Shown: positions 25,908 to 38,960, counted from the stretch's first letter. The stretch is DNA of 64,000 nt from Paralvinella palmiformis (GCA_025642065.1 JAODUP010000667.1:62001-126000); one strand, 5' to 3'. A program made the numbers and translations. The notes: generated by a model from the letters alone, not told the origin.

Positions 25908-28900
25908 ATGGAGAAAGGAAAGATACAAACTGGTATGTTTTTTAAGATATCAACATTTACAGGATTTAACTTTTTACTGTAATCAGATTTAAATAACTTT
26001 GTAAAGGTTTATTTATTATTATGTTGGTTTTTGGCTATAGTACTTGGACCTATAAACCCAGATGAGCTTGGGCTTACCTTGTGTCATGAACATCTGTCAA
26101 TGAAATTTGATGTCGCCTTTGTACCACCAACCAATCCTAAATACAAGGCTTATGAAGAAGCTGAATTAACTCTGGAGAACATTGGCTGGATCAGACAAAA
26201 CCCGTAAGATTTGCATTAATAATTTGGTGAAGCAGTATCAGAGGTCTTTATTTTTTACTCTGGTACTGGTGCTGTTGTGGAAGGTTTATTATTGTTTTAA
26301 ACTTGTGCTTGATGCTAATTCATCAAAATTATCTTTAGCTTAAGAATTTAGTAGTCTATTAAATTCAGACAACATTGCAACTGAGAATATTATAAATAGT
26401 TTATAATACATTTTAATGTAAGTCCTGTTATTATGAAATATGGGACTTAATAATAAGTACATAAATGATGAGACATGCAAGGCTTTAGTCCAAGTCCTAA
26501 TCATTTCTTGATTGGATTATGGCAATGTCTTGTTATATAATATCCCTCTCTCTGAAAAACTGTTTACAGCAAGTGCAGAACTGTGTGCTTCACATCTGGT
26601 GACACACACTCACAAAAGGGAACATGTAATGCCAGTTTTGTTCCAGCTGCACTGGCTTCTTGTACTTTTCTCATCACTGTACAATATTCTATTTCACACA
26701 TTCAAAGTACTGAATGGAACTAGATTGAAAAGTATATACCAGTGAGAATGTTGTGATCTCACTCCTGTTCACTTTTGATGGTACTAAAAAGCCATACGCC
26801 AATGCATGGAAAGAAATCTTTCCAAGCATCAACCCTCCCAGGCTGTGGAATAAGTTAATAAATTATATTAAACTTGCAGCTAGTAAAGAGATATTTGTAA
26901 ACTTCTTAAAACCCGTTTATTTACATTAGCCCATTTATAATATATAAACAAGTGTGTTTATGTATAAAATGGGTTTCTGCAATATGAGCTTAGAACACAT
27001 TTTAATATATTTTAAATGTAAAACACCATACAGTAATTCAAGTTGAACAAAGCGCTATCTACAATGCTATTATTATATTATATTATTATTTGGACAGCCA
27101 TTTTCCAGAAAAAGCAACCACTTTCATGTGGTTGTTGATAATCCACTATTTCTTTATACACTTTAGCATTCCTTTCTACCCAACTCTTTTACCATTTCGT
27201 AATCAGTTTTATTCAAAGGTTTTCTACACACTTGTTGTTTCTAAAACAAAATATACCGTTGTATATATTACAATATGTTATGGATCTACTCTGTTATTAA
27301 TTATGGTTTTCTTTGAAATAAATAAATACTTGAAATACTATTACGAGTATATTCAGTATCTGTTTATAAATATTTCTCTTACTCAAAATGTTTGCAGACT
27401 ATCTTGTAATTTAGGAACACCAAATAACTATTCTATGCTATCACAAAAAAACAAAATATTTAAGTTGAACTTGTTTTTTATTTAAAGAATTTTTTTTTTG
27501 GGGGGGGCTATTACATATTAGAAAAAGAGTGATACATTGAAAACTTTAATTTTAAATATGCATAATGTTCCCTTCATGTTACAGATTGAGCTCCAAAGTG
27601 AACATTAATCTGAATGATGCAGAAAGTGCCATGTTGTATGATGTTCATGAATATAAGGTAGAACTGACATTCACTAAATCAGAATAGTTTGTTTTTGTAG
27701 ATTAGTTTAAACTAAATACATGTTATATTTTATAGAAGTGTGGTGGGTGTACAATGGTGGAGAATTCCACAATCGGTTTGAACCGTGACATGGATTTTGT
27801 TATAAGAGTGGCAAGGGAGACTGGTGTGAATGTAATTGCTGGAACAGGTATATATACCTAGGTGTCTTGCAGAGGTAGTTTATACTGCTGATGTAAATAA
27901 TACCTACCATCTTGCAATTTAACGAAATAACGTACTGCTTATTTTTCAGGTTATTATGTGGCTGATTCACTACCCAGTAGTTTGATATCAAGATCAGAAG
28001 AAGATTTAGTTAAAGAGATGGCATCAGATTTAACTAAAGGAGTTAATGGTTCTGATGTCAAATGTGGAGTCATTGGAGAAATTGGCTGTACATGGCCTCT
28101 ACATGGTTGTATGTCTTGTTCTTCAAAACTGTATAATCACTATATTGTTTTAGTGCACGCACACACACACACACATACATATATTTTACAGTTAATCTGT
28201 ATAATCAGGTAAAATGTATATTACCTGAAAGTTTCAGGTGATACGTCTATTGCTATTAAACTGAGATTTAATACAGATTACCTGAAAATTTCAGGTAATA
28301 TACAGATTATACAGATTGACTGTAACATTTAGATTCTGGATTAGCCTTAGCATAAACCAGTATACTGCAGAAGCAGATGTAAGGAGAGCTGTTTGACTTC
28401 AGTTATTTAGACTAAAGATAATAAACAAATTGTGATTTTACACCATTAATCTACTGAAAATACTACAGGGACCATCACCTTTAAAGAAAATTTAAAATAA
28501 ATTAACTTCTAACACTAATGACTGATTGCTTGAAAACAATCACTGCTCTCCAATAGACCGATCCAGGCAAAATGCATTGCATCGGTTACCAACTGCAGTC
28601 TCTGGTTAGAAACAGCTATGGTGCCCATTGTTAACATGGGATGGCAACTTTTCACGAATGATAAATACTGGAAATCTTTCAGTAAATTATTTCATATTAT
28701 ACGGAGACTGAGACTTGTATTTCAGCTGAACGATTGTGTCTTTCCAAAGGATTTAACACAATATTTATCAGGATATAACACTGATTGAGTGGACCGATCT
28801 TTCCAGATGAATGACACAGCTAATAAAACTTTTAGCTGAATGTAAATTGATTTTTTAAAATTATTATTGTTATACCAAACTTATAAAGCGCTCTTTTCAT

Positions 28901-30651
28901 ACTTAAAGCCTGGTCAAAAGCACTGTACATAAACTTATGAAAAAAAACAAAAACATATAAGATATAACAAATATAATATGATTATTTCATAACAATATAT
29001 GTATAAAGCTAAATTGGGATATATATATATATATATATATATAGGAGAACAAATGCATTTTCAGCAACATTTTAATGAAGATTTAAAAAATATTTAATGT
29101 AGATGTAAAAGGCAATTTGCAAGTTTTGGAAATATTATTTTTACTTTACCTAGGAACCTAATCATATATGTATCATCTGTATATTATAATTTTTTTTATT
29201 ACATTAGAGTATTGCTTGCTTGTAGTTCAGGGAGTATCCCCAGGCTGTCGCTTGTTTGGCACAGCCTATTAGAGTATTAACACTCCCCTTGATATTTACA
29301 TGTAGTAAACATTGCACGAATGGCTGATTCAGAAATAAAACAGTTCACTCTCAATACAAGATATCATACATAAATACCAATGTTACAGTAATAGGAATCA
29401 CCCATTGAATTATAATCTATGTGATCATTGATTTTATCCATTCATATCGTCATGTCAGTTGCCAAAGGTTCTAAAAAAATAAGTTTGAACTAGACCGGAC
29501 CATGACAGCCATGTAAATCATGCTGAATGTTACTTAGTTTAGTGGCATATATCTATTGGATGAAGTCTATGCAATTCCTATTAAATGCAAAATTATGATC
29601 TGGAGATCACATTTCTTTAATGGACTATAAATAAAATCCAAATATAGTTGGTAAACAGCCTATATACAGCTTTTTAGTAAGACATTTATCAGTCATTACA
29701 CATATAAATCACCATGAAACACAGTGATTCTTTGACTTCTAATCCGATATCATAGTGTGAAATTCAGCCACATGGTGGCGCCAGGGATAATTGAATCAGT
29801 CTATTGGTCCACTAATAACCCAATCCATGACCCACCTTGTTATAGTGCAACAAAACTGTGTGTGTGTGTGTGTGTGTGTTTGTGTGTGTTCAGGATCACA
29901 TGCATGATATGAATTCTAGCATTGATAGTCATGAAGTTAAACTAAATATTTTGGGCAGGTTTTACTTCTTTATATTGCCTACTGGGAACTTCAATAAAAT
30001 TAAACCATAGACTATTGAAGCTGGTATAATATTGTTAAATAAATTATACATCAAATGTATCTTGATTGGTTGCAAGTTTAATGTGACAGATCCAGTATAT
30101 TGGAATATGTGTCTTGAGTAAATAAAATGATGAACCATGTGTTAAACAATTTGTAACCTTTACCTGTTTTAAGCTGAATTCTGATAAGCGATATCTATAT
30201 ACTTCATAGTATATTTTTAGTAGTTTGTGCTTTAGATTTGCTTCTGGCAGTGAGCATATTATATTAAGTTTGCATTATTATTATTATTATTATTATTGTT
30301 GTCAGATTAGTTGTAAAAGAGCAATTATTGAACTATAAATAGTTACTTCACTGTAGTAATAAATTCTTAGACTTTAATTTTATGCCATGTTTTTATTTTA
30401 CAGAGTTTGAAAGAAAGTCACTACGTGCTGCTGCGCAGGTCCAGTCAGATTTAGGTTGCCCAATCATAATACATCCTGGTCGTCATCCACAATCACCAGG
30501 AGAGATAACTAGAGTACTACAAGAAGCAGGAGGCAACATTAGCAAGACTATAATGTCTCATCTAGACAGTATGTAATCCCACTCCTATACAACACAAGCA
30601 TTATTTGGCTTGTTCGGCTTAATCTTAGTAACTCAATAGCTATTAAATATT

Positions 30652-30707
<56 letters not shown>

Positions 30708-32433
30708 ATTTGGCTCTGCTATGACATTGATGTTGGGGTCCATAAGCTGTTGACCATATTATAGGTGGACCGTGAATCAAGACTGCTCATCTGTGATCAT
30801 CGTCATGATCACGGTCAGGGGCGAAAATAATGAGTCCATGTATTCACTTCATTTTGCACCATCCTTGAAGATTACATACAACTCTTAATTCCATAAATGT
30901 AAGTAATTATTTCATCATTTGTTGACTTAAATATAAATCTTATTCCAGGGTTTGTGTTGAAAATAAAATCTTTCAGCAAAATTGTTCAAAAAGTAACAGT
31001 AATGTTTGATTGGTAATATTCATCTGCCAGAAATAGTGCATGTTTTTCAGATGAAGATAGCAAATACATGGAACAATAAATGAACATTCATAGGTGCATG
31101 TGCACATATTGATCATCACTTGAGTCCACTGTATCAACAAAATCATGCATTTTTTTCCATCTTTAATCCAACCAGGAAGTGTTGATTCTGGAATACCATT
31201 ATCGCTATGTACATTAGCTTGAGTTTCACGGTGTTGTTTAACTCTTGTAAGAGCCTCCAGTTTCTCTTTAACAGTGTATAATTTTAGTTTTGTCATTTTG
31301 AAGTAGTGCTGTGCATGATGATGATGATTGATGTTTTACAGCCACTTTTGTGCACATGGTAGGCTAAATGGGCCGAGCCACCTCCAAAGGTAATGAGTCA
31401 AAGATGAAACATCCTTCAGGTATGCCCATGCCGAGATTCAAACATGGGTGGTAGTGATCTGTGATCCAACACACTACCATTAGACCATGGAGGCGCCACT
31501 GTGTGTGCATGAAGAATAGTATTTGAGATATGATATAATAAGTTGTACTTGTATTTGTTGAAATTCAGGGGTAGAGACTCGTGGCTGTCACCTATTGGGC
31601 ACAGTGACTTAGTGTTTGCTTCTGTTGTGTCTTTATTGTTGATGGTGATGTCTATAGAGGTCTTTCATGAGAAGTGGGGTGATGTCTGGCGAGAATATTC
31701 ATTTTCTTATAATCAGTGCTGCTAGGTGATAATCTGGGAGTTTGAAGTATACAGGGAGGAGATAACTGTCTACTTTGGTACATAAGATGGGCTGAGAAGT
31801 TGAGCAGATAATGTACTGGGTTGTACTTTTGTTGACAGTGAAGGCAGAGTGCTAGAGATGACAGACAGGTGAAGTTTCGTGTGTATGACAAGAAACGTAA
31901 ACATCTGAACATCGGCCAGCCTATTGTTAAGGAAGCTATGTCCAACTGCAGTGGTAGTCTGGTACCAGTTCTTGATGGCTGAATGTGCCAGGGGTATGTT
32001 CAGATATAATATGATTAAAACAGAGGTCTTTTATACACAAAATATGTTTCCTAATTGCAGTAAATAAAACATAGGCACTAGCTGTGAATTAATTAACAAA
32101 AAGAATCAAACTTATTTAGTGGATGGAGTCACACAATAGATGAGGGTTGTGATTTGGGTTGTTTGTTTGGCTGATTGAGCCAAGATGGTAAGATTTGTAT
32201 CAATAAATCTACTGGTGGGTAATTTGTGGCCATTGACTATGTTTTTTATGTGCGAATTACAAACTGTGAAAATGCTTTCGAATTATTTTGAAAGATTTGA
32301 TAAATCAGTGGTGGATTTCATGCCATTTTGCATAAAATGCACTTTTCATAGATCCTGTCAATTGGGGTCCAAGGTCTGACCTTGTGTTATATCTGATTTT
32401 GTGTTGTACGGATCCTTGTCATAGCGGAGCCAC

Positions 32434-32470
<37 letters not shown>

Positions 32471-32480
32471 AACCATTGAA

Positions 32481-32520
<40 letters not shown>

Positions 32521-33979
32521 GAGAGAGAGAGAGAGAGAGAGTCTAGCTGTACTTTTACTTTATCTGTACACTGTCCTATTAATTATATGTGTTTATAACA
32601 GGAACTTTTTTCACTAAAGAAGCCTTGTTGGACTTTGCCAGTACTGGGTGTTACTGTGAATATGATTTGTTTGGCATGGAAGCATCTCACTATCAGCTTC
32701 ATGCTGACATTGATATGCCAAGTGATGCACAGAGAATTGAGTGTATTAAGTGGCTTGTGGACGAAGGCTTTGAGGATAACATTACCATAGCTCATGATGT
32801 ACACACCAAACACAGACTGGTAAGTATTAGGCCTTTTTTTGTCTATTGTTTTTCAGCCTGTAACGGCAGAGATCACATGTACAGATCTGCTGGTATGATC
32901 CTATTACCTAAACTCACGTAAACACATCTGTGCAGTTTCATGGAAAACATTAATTTCTTTCAACTTTGATCATGTGCTAGATGATCTTTTGTAAAATACG
33001 ATTTGAGCCAGTATTTTGCAGTATTTGTGAACAGTGTGTTCACAAATTGGCTAAAATGGAGATAGGGTATCTCCATTTTAGCCAAACAGTTTTCTAAAAC
33101 CTTATTATAAATAGCATACATTTTATTACTCTTTTTTTTTAGTTATAACTTGAACTTACTAGATTTTCCTAGTGATATCAATACTAATACATGCGCCAAT
33201 CAAGGCCCTCAATAACAGCCAATCAGCATATAAAACTGACAGCACGTGGCCAATCTCAATTTTACCTGACGGCAGCAATTCACAGGTGATGATAATTAGT
33301 TTCGAAGAGACATAGGGAAAACACGCAAACTGTTGAATTAGCTATGGTGCTTTTGATTATCAGTGTGCCTCACTATGACATTAGATGTGTTGCTGACAGT
33401 TCTATCTAACAGTTAAAATAAACTGTTTGTGTACATTGGCTGTTGTTTAATTACATGCGTAGACACAGAAACTTGCCGCTCACTTTCTGTGACAATCACA
33501 AATACTAAATCTTAAAAAAATGGCTACAAAAAAAAGAACTTTCGCTCAAACAAAAAGTAGACCTGTTGAAAAATAGTGATGGTAAAGGCAGTAGGCAACT
33601 TGCCAAAGCGTATGGTGTTGGTCATATTCAAGTACAAATATCCTGAAAAGAAAGCATTAAATTGTGGAAGCATTTGAGGATAACAGTAGCTCAAGGCATA
33701 AACAATAATGTGTCTCCATCGCCAATACTGATGTAAACAATTTGATGAGGCAGTGGTTCTTAAAGCTGTACTGGTACTTGCATATTATTATTGTTATTTT
33801 TATTACGTTTCCATGAATAAAATTGGATTATAACATGCGATAGACCTAATGTTTATTCCCGCATTTCAAACAAGCTTCTGAATGAAGCTAAAGTTTGGTT
33901 GTCTTGTATTGGGACCAGTCCTCAATTACAGCCACAAATCATTGGTCCCAATGGTGACCATAATACAGGCGTTGTACTG

Positions 33980-34026
<47 letters not shown>

Positions 34027-34767
34027 CTTCCCTTCTTTATGTCATTTTGGCTTATGCCAAATTTGACTTTATGCCACTGTTCTAGAGTAAATTTCAGTTC
34101 AGGGAATTCAGTACATCCAATTTTAAATTACTCACCTATGGCACCTATGTCATAATAAAAGGATGTGAAAGAAATCTATTAAAAATATAAGATAAAAGAA
34201 GCTAAACATGTATATGCTATATACCTTAGAATACTATTTTTTCTTTCAAACTGGTCTTTACATGGTAAGTTCAGTATTTCTTTGGTGATTTTCTTACCTC
34301 AAAGTAAGTTAGTTGTGTTTGATTTTTTAAAAAGGTGTAAAATATAATTTTTGTAATAAAAAAAGTACATAAAGTATTATTGTAGTAACTATTGATGTGT
34401 TGAGTATTGTTAAATATAGTTTATTTCTTTATAACATAATTGTTTTTTTTTTTATCAGTATTACAAACATAAATATGTGGTTTTCATATTGTTTATTAAA
34501 TATTTATGTAAGCCAATTATTGAAGTATATGCCACAGAGTTTGTATTATAATGTGTAGTATTGCCAAAAAAAGATTGTATTCAGTTTTATAAAATAATAA
34601 TTCTGATAGATGTGTTCTTTTATTTCTTTCAGACTAAATATGGTGGTCATGGATTTGTTCACATACTAGAGAACATCATGCCGAAGATGATATCAAGAGG
34701 TATCAGCCCTCAAAATGTGAACAAAATGGTGATTGATAACCCCAGAAGGTGGCTTACTCCCATCTAG
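25908..34767 (+). CDS. PTER: Phosphotriesterase-related protein (N-acetyltaurine hydrolase family), 8 exons, complete
   Basis: Exons 25908-25932, 26041-26203, 27585-27657, 27736-27847, 27950-28105, 30404-30568, 32602-32819 and 34633-34767 join with consistent phases to 348 residues (human PTER is 349). The fold is the amidohydrolase TIM barrel. The metal ligands are all present: H24 and H26 in CHEH, bridging E168 in GEIGCTWP, H200 in IIHPGR, H229 in MSHLD and D297 in AHDVHTK. The C-terminus [26 protein letters not shown] matches the family. Mammalian PTER has been reported to hydrolyse N-acetyltaurine to taurine and acetate; the same reaction is a reasonable inference here. No signal peptide is seen, so it is probably cytosolic. 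The ATG opens a 25-base first coding exon with context ATCATGG. Introns 2, 5, 6 and 7 carry transposon debris. Confidence 0.96.
26480..27080 (+). mobile_element. LINE ORF2 3' fragment in PTER intron 2
   Basis: Translation gives [39 protein letters not shown] and [10 protein letters not shown], followed in another frame by [10 protein letters not shown]. This is the region downstream of the reverse transcriptase catalytic core in CR1/L2-like LINEs. The fragment ends at 27080 in an ATT/TATT tail after AAAGCGCTATCTACAATG. Frames are broken, so it is a dead copy. Confidence 0.8.
28186..28325. mobile_element. 140-base foldback MITE in PTER intron 5
   Basis: Ends with a 21-base inverted repeat (TTACAGTTAATCTGTATAATC against GATTATACAGATTGACTGTAA, one mismatch). 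Two inner palindromes, each TTACCTGAAANTTTCAGGT, face each other across a short centre. The whole segment could fold into a nested hairpin. It lies about 80 bases downstream of PTER exon 5. Confidence 0.75.
29222..29272 (-). mobile_element. SINE-B, short fragment
   Basis: Contains the CCCCAGGCTGTCGCTTG and GGCACAGCCT signature of the SINE-B body (compare 11665-11700). Only about 50 bases remain. Confidence 0.6.
31180..31296 (-). pseudogene. Pogo/Tigger transposase N-terminal remnant (HTH-psq)
   Basis: The minus-strand start [20 protein letters not shown] leads into [20 protein letters not shown], the helix-turn-helix pipsqueak/CENPB-N type motif of pogo/Tigger transposases (family pattern GIPESTLRGWLK). 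The catalytic DDE domain is absent and the frame continues into unrelated sequence. Inside PTER intron 6. Confidence 0.7.
31319..31497 (-). mobile_element. SINE-A, full copy
   Basis: Reading on the minus strand it starts GGCGCCTCCATGGTCTAATG with a tRNA-like A box, then ATCACTACCACCCATGTTTGAATCTCGGCATG with a B box, a body, and the conserved tail CCATGTGCACAAAAGTGGC ending in ATCATCATC. It is the best partner of the plus-strand copy at 38773. Inside PTER intron 6. Confidence 0.8.
33047..33085. repeat. Perfect 18-base hairpin
   Basis: TTGGCTAAAATGGAGATA, a GGG loop, then TATCTCCATTTTAGCCAA: an 18-bp perfect stem with a three-base loop. It lies in PTER intron 7, about 230 bases downstream of exon 7 and 440 bases before a pogo remnant. 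It may be a transposon terminus or a palindromic insertion. Confidence 0.9.
33521..33700 (+). pseudogene. Second pogo/CENPB-like transposase N-terminal remnant
   Basis: One frame reads [19 protein letters not shown] and on through [18 protein letters not shown] before a stop, the CENPB-N helix-turn-helix of Tigger/Jerky-type transposases. The ATG-started frame is shifted by one base within the A-rich stretch at 33520-33545, so the copy is broken. It differs in sequence from the remnant at 31180-31296. Confidence 0.65.
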
Positions 34768-35029
34768 ATATTTGATTTAACTCCTCACCAAAACATACCA
34801 TTTATTTTCCTATATAACCAGTTATTCTGGAGGTATACCAGTACATTTGTTCTACTTGTTATGATTATATTTGATTAACATAAAATATTCTGCCTGTTTG
34901 CTTATGTCTTGGCAGTTAGCTTATCTGTTCTGTTTATGAAGTAATTTTGTGTTTATTATGAGTAAATTAAGATTAGGAAGTATTTCAATTATCTAACAAA
35001 GCCAATGAGTAAGTAAAATTAGTTGATTG

Positions 35030-35035
35030 AATAAA
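35030..35035 (+). promoter_or_regulatory. Candidate poly(A) signal of PTER
   Basis: AATAAA lies 263 bases after the PTER stop and is followed by a GT-rich stretch (AGGTGGATGATGTTG), fitting a cleavage/polyadenylation site. Confidence 0.5.
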
Positions 35036-35525
35036 AGGTGGATGATGTTGATTAAGTATTGTAAGTACACATTTATAATTATAATCATATTTTACTGTAG
35101 CTGGATTCCAATTTGGGAATTCTAAGAAAGATTTAATCCATTTTCTTTTAGATTTTAAGCATATCTTGATATTTAATCAATAGTATATTGTAATGCTTAA
35201 TGTAATGTCATGCTTTCATAAAAATATTTTTTTGATTGGCCCATTTAGTCTCATATATGCATAAAAGTGGCCATGAAACAACTGTTTTGGAGACTACGTA
35301 TTCTTTCTAAGTTCAATATTCAGCTGTAATATTTATTTAGATTTCAAAATGACAAGAAAACAAACATGGTATCCACTTTTATTACATTAAAATTTATCAA
35401 TGTAATATTTGCTACAATTAATCCAGTTACAAGTAAATGATGTAGAGGCGACTCATGATGCTGATTTCAAATTTTAAGAAGTAGATCTTTGTGGATAAAT
35501 TTGTATTTCATGTGGAACAGATTTG

Positions 35526-35851
35526 CAGGGTTCCCACGCATCCTGGAAACCCTCGAAAATAACAAATTCATTTTCCAGGTCCTGGAAATGTCCTTGAATT
35601 TTACCAAATCAGGAAATGTCCTAGAAAGGTCCTGGAAAAAATAAAAATTTTAAATAAAAGTTGGAGGATCAGACAGCTAGAGAAGGAGGCTGTACCATAA
35701 AAATGTCAATAATCAATCATACATTGAATAAATATGATATGCTTTTTTACCTGTATCTTGATTAATTACCTTTAAATCTTGTATAATGTTTCCTGGAAAA
35801 TGGTAATTTTGTCCTGGAAAAAGAATATTTCCTTGACTGTAGGAACCTGGA
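35526..35851. mobile_element. hAT-type MITE with CAGGGTTCCCAC end
   Basis: Starts CAGGGTTCCCACGCATCCTG and ends in an inverted relative (reverse complement CCAGGTTCCTACAGTCAAGG). The subterminal TCCTGGAAATGTCCTTGAA and TCCTGGAAAA motifs are repeated inverted on both sides. The pattern is typical of short hAT elements; the flanking 8 bases do not match well, so the target duplication has diverged or the end is misplaced by a base or two. Confidence 0.6.
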
Positions 35852-36217
35852 TTCTTCTATCAAATCATGCAACCACAATTTTTCAGGAGAAGCACGGAAG
35901 TCTGCCACAAAACAACATTCATCCATGGGCACACACTGTTTTATAGTCTCTCAAAATGATGGTTATTAGAAGTCATCTGTTTGACAGAACAAAATCCTTT
36001 TCATTATTGCCATTATATGTCGTATATACACTTATTTATTTTGAGGCTAAACTATCAACCATGGCGCTTTTTGAGCCATTCAATTCTTAGAAAACGTGCT
36101 CCAATTATTTTAAGCTATCCATAAGACAATGATAGCATACAATTAATGTGAACTCTGATGTATTAACTGTTAAGCACATAGTACCTGGTACCAAAGGTGA
36201 ATACTTTTCCAAGGATT

Positions 36218-36380
36218 ACATTCTCTGGGTGGGTGGGTGGCTGACCACATTAAATGATGCGGCCACCTCATTAAATTAATGAAAAAAGTGGCAGATTAAA
36301 GGCCCTCTGAGCTCGACGCCGGAAAACAGTTTGGCTCCATCTGTCCATATTAGCTCCTGCCGTGGTGGGGTCGTACTTTT
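36218..36380 (+). mobile_element. SINE-B, fragment
   Basis: The GGTGGCTGACCACATTAAATG segment and the following AAAGTGGCAG..GGCTCCATCTGTCC are the reverse complement of the tail half of the 13690-13967 copy. No tRNA-like head is seen. Confidence 0.6.
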
Positions 36381-37035
36381 GATCTGTTATTCAGAAAAAT
36401 AGTCACACTAAAACTAATTTTCTATATATACCAAGCTTGTCTAAACGTGGGCTTTCATGTGTTATCCACGTTTTATGACCAGAAATAATAAAATTTAAAA
36501 CTCTTGTGCTCTATTAGCATTTTGCTTTCCGTCACAATGAGAAGTTATGTTATTTAATAAATATTTGTTTCTGTCGTCTTAGATAATAAACAACAGTACT
36601 CACTATCAACTTGTTTACATATTGCAATCAGAGTTCTATTAAACCAATATATAAATATTATTAAATGTGCTTGTTCATTAGCACGCCCTAGTCTATAAAG
36701 GACTAGTATATATATATATATATATATATATAATAATAAAACAAGATTAATCGTGTGAGTAATATTACAACTGGCCGTAATCATAACGTAGTCATAACGT
36801 ATTTCATAAAGCCATTATTTGTTTGGGATCTACAACTACATTGTAAATAGTATTTGCCTTTATTACATCAGTAAATACTTTATTAATGTAGACATCTTTA
36901 TAGTCCATTTCTCGTAGATGTATGTGCTGTATCTAATCTGAGGTGGATATAATTAGCCAGCTCCTTGGACGTCATCTTTCGTTTCTTCCTCGTGTTCGTT
37001 TACAATTTAGTGGTGCGTGTGTGTACGTTCACGTG

Positions 37036-37070
<35 letters not shown>

Positions 37071-38772
37071 ATGGGGAGAGGTTTTTGTGATACAGTGAAT
37101 ATTGTTTTAAATGATCATCTTTATTTCTGATACACACACATACGACAATATTTACATAGCCAGAGACCACTTTTAGCATAATGTCAAAACATACATTGTA
37201 ACATAACACAAGACATGAAATACATATCTAATTAATAATATTGATAAGTAATTATCGTGGTAATAAAAGTATGACTGTTGATTATAAACATGTAAATAGA
37301 TTATCACAATACATTAAATACACTATACATTAAATACACAATACAGTGAATCTTATTGAATGGCTACATAAACAATAAATAAATCAATACGCCTAGATGT
37401 AATAAAATGTATGTATATTTCTATTACCTCAAATTAATGCAGCCACAAAAAAGGTTTGTGTTTTATTGAGCTAAATTAGCACAGCTTAGGTTAGAATAAC
37501 CTCCTTCACTTAGTAAATGCCTTAATAACTGGACAGACCTGATATATATATATATATATATATATGACGGCGGATACTCTATAGGAAAACGAAATGATTA
37601 AAATGAAAACAGAAGGTGATACAGACAAGACTAGGATTTGACGCCATGACCTCAGGTGTGTTACCACCGACACACCCCACTACTCGGAGATGACCACTAA
37701 TGAAGGAATGAGGGAATTTATCTTTTATAAGATGACCTTTCTCAGTATTTTTCTTTCCGACCTCAAACGAGCACATATCATGTTATGAGTAACGGAATGA
37801 GGCTTGTGACTATACACTGGTCTTCGAGTTTGTCATTTAGCATATCCGCTCTACTATATTTGATTGTTGGGAGTTTTGTGACACCGCTTTTACATAACTA
37901 AAGTATTCTTCTAGAATCCCGACATTAACCAACTACACACACGTTTTATTGCAGAGTGAACTCTGTGTCTGTTCAGGAGACAGTCTGAGATTATTTATAT
38001 CTTCTTTATATAATAGACAGATTTAGAGACATGTCGGAGTTGAGAATATCACCACGAACAGATAAAGAAATTATATAAAGATATTATTTCTCCGACCAAC
38101 CGGAGAGCTGAGCTTACCAGGATCGTTATCAGGCTGACATTGGGAAACGCGTCCTGGTTTTCAGAATTGTTTAAATCAAAATGTGTGGAGGAGGGTTTAT
38201 ATAATATAATGTAATTTTAGTTCCTCTATTGGATTAATGCGTGTAGTCGGTTTGTTTAAAAAAAAAATAGCATTGATTAGATGTTTCTGTCTTATTTTAG
38301 ATATATATACTTATCTAATGTGAAAATTCTCAAATTTAAGCTACATAAATAAATTAAGTGTAATACTGAATGATTGGACCTTTACTTAAATAATTACTTA
38401 ATAAAGTAACCTTGTCTCCTGTACAGATGCAGCCTCAATGATACAGATACGCATTCCAGATTCCCATGAGCCGTTTAATTCACGTCTTCCTAAACGAAGA
38501 GTTCATCCTCAGATAATATGACTTAAATGTGTTATACTTATAAAAGTAACCCAAATCACGAGCTCTGCTCGATATCGTAGATAAGAGAAAATAATTCTAG
38601 GATGATGTAGACATCTCGATCCAGATCAAGTCAGATCACATATGTTGTGACTTAGCCATCCTCATAACCTTCACCTGTCGTCGTGGTCAATCTAACAAAT
38701 GGATCTACGATTTTCCATACGATTTTTGAGGCATCGTAGGTGGCTATGGGCTTCAGCATAAGCGTTTACATT

Positions 38773-38960
38773 GGGGGCGCCTCCGTGGCCTAGCGGTAGC
38801 GTGTTGGACCACAGATCACTACCACCCGTGTTCGAATCTCGGCGTGGAAATATCTAACGGTTGTTTGATCTTTGACTTCGCTTCATTACACTTGGAGGTC
38901 GCTCGGCCCTTTTATCCTGCCATGTGCACAAAAGTGGTCGTAAAACACCAATTATTACCA
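38773..38960 (+). mobile_element. SINE-A, full copy with intact polymerase III boxes
   Basis: Begins GGGGGCGCCTCCGTGGCC with A box TGGCCTAGCGGTAGCG and B box GTTCGAATCTC, spaced as in a tRNA. The body carries GATCTTTGACTTCGCTTC and the tail CCATGTGCACAAAAGTGGTC. This is the best-preserved copy and the only plus-strand one. It directly abuts the GC-rich Harbinger remnant. Confidence 0.85.

Larger units (their letters stand above)
34768..38772. other. PTER to SINE-A intergenic stretch, no gene seen
   Basis: Holds the PTER 3' UTR, the hAT-type MITE at 35526, a SINE-B copy at 36218, (TA)n arrays at 36707-36732, 37038-37065 and 37541-37564, and a possible tRNA-like SINE scrap near 37625-37690. 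I find no exon with conserved protein similarity on either strand. Confidence 0.6.

Noticed and set aside
27090..27485. 131-codon open frame in PTER intron 2
   Set aside because: Very AT-rich, composition-driven (F, I, Y, L), no domain, ends in a homopolymer region and lies after a LINE tail. Probably chance.
29859..29890. GT-repeat as a possible CRISPR or minisatellite
   Set aside because: A simple (GT)n microsatellite; no spacer structure anywhere in the window, and the genome is eukaryotic.
38773..38850. Apparent tRNA gene
   Set aside because: A and B boxes are present but the acceptor stem does not pair and a SINE body follows; related copies exist at 17741, 31319 and 59550.
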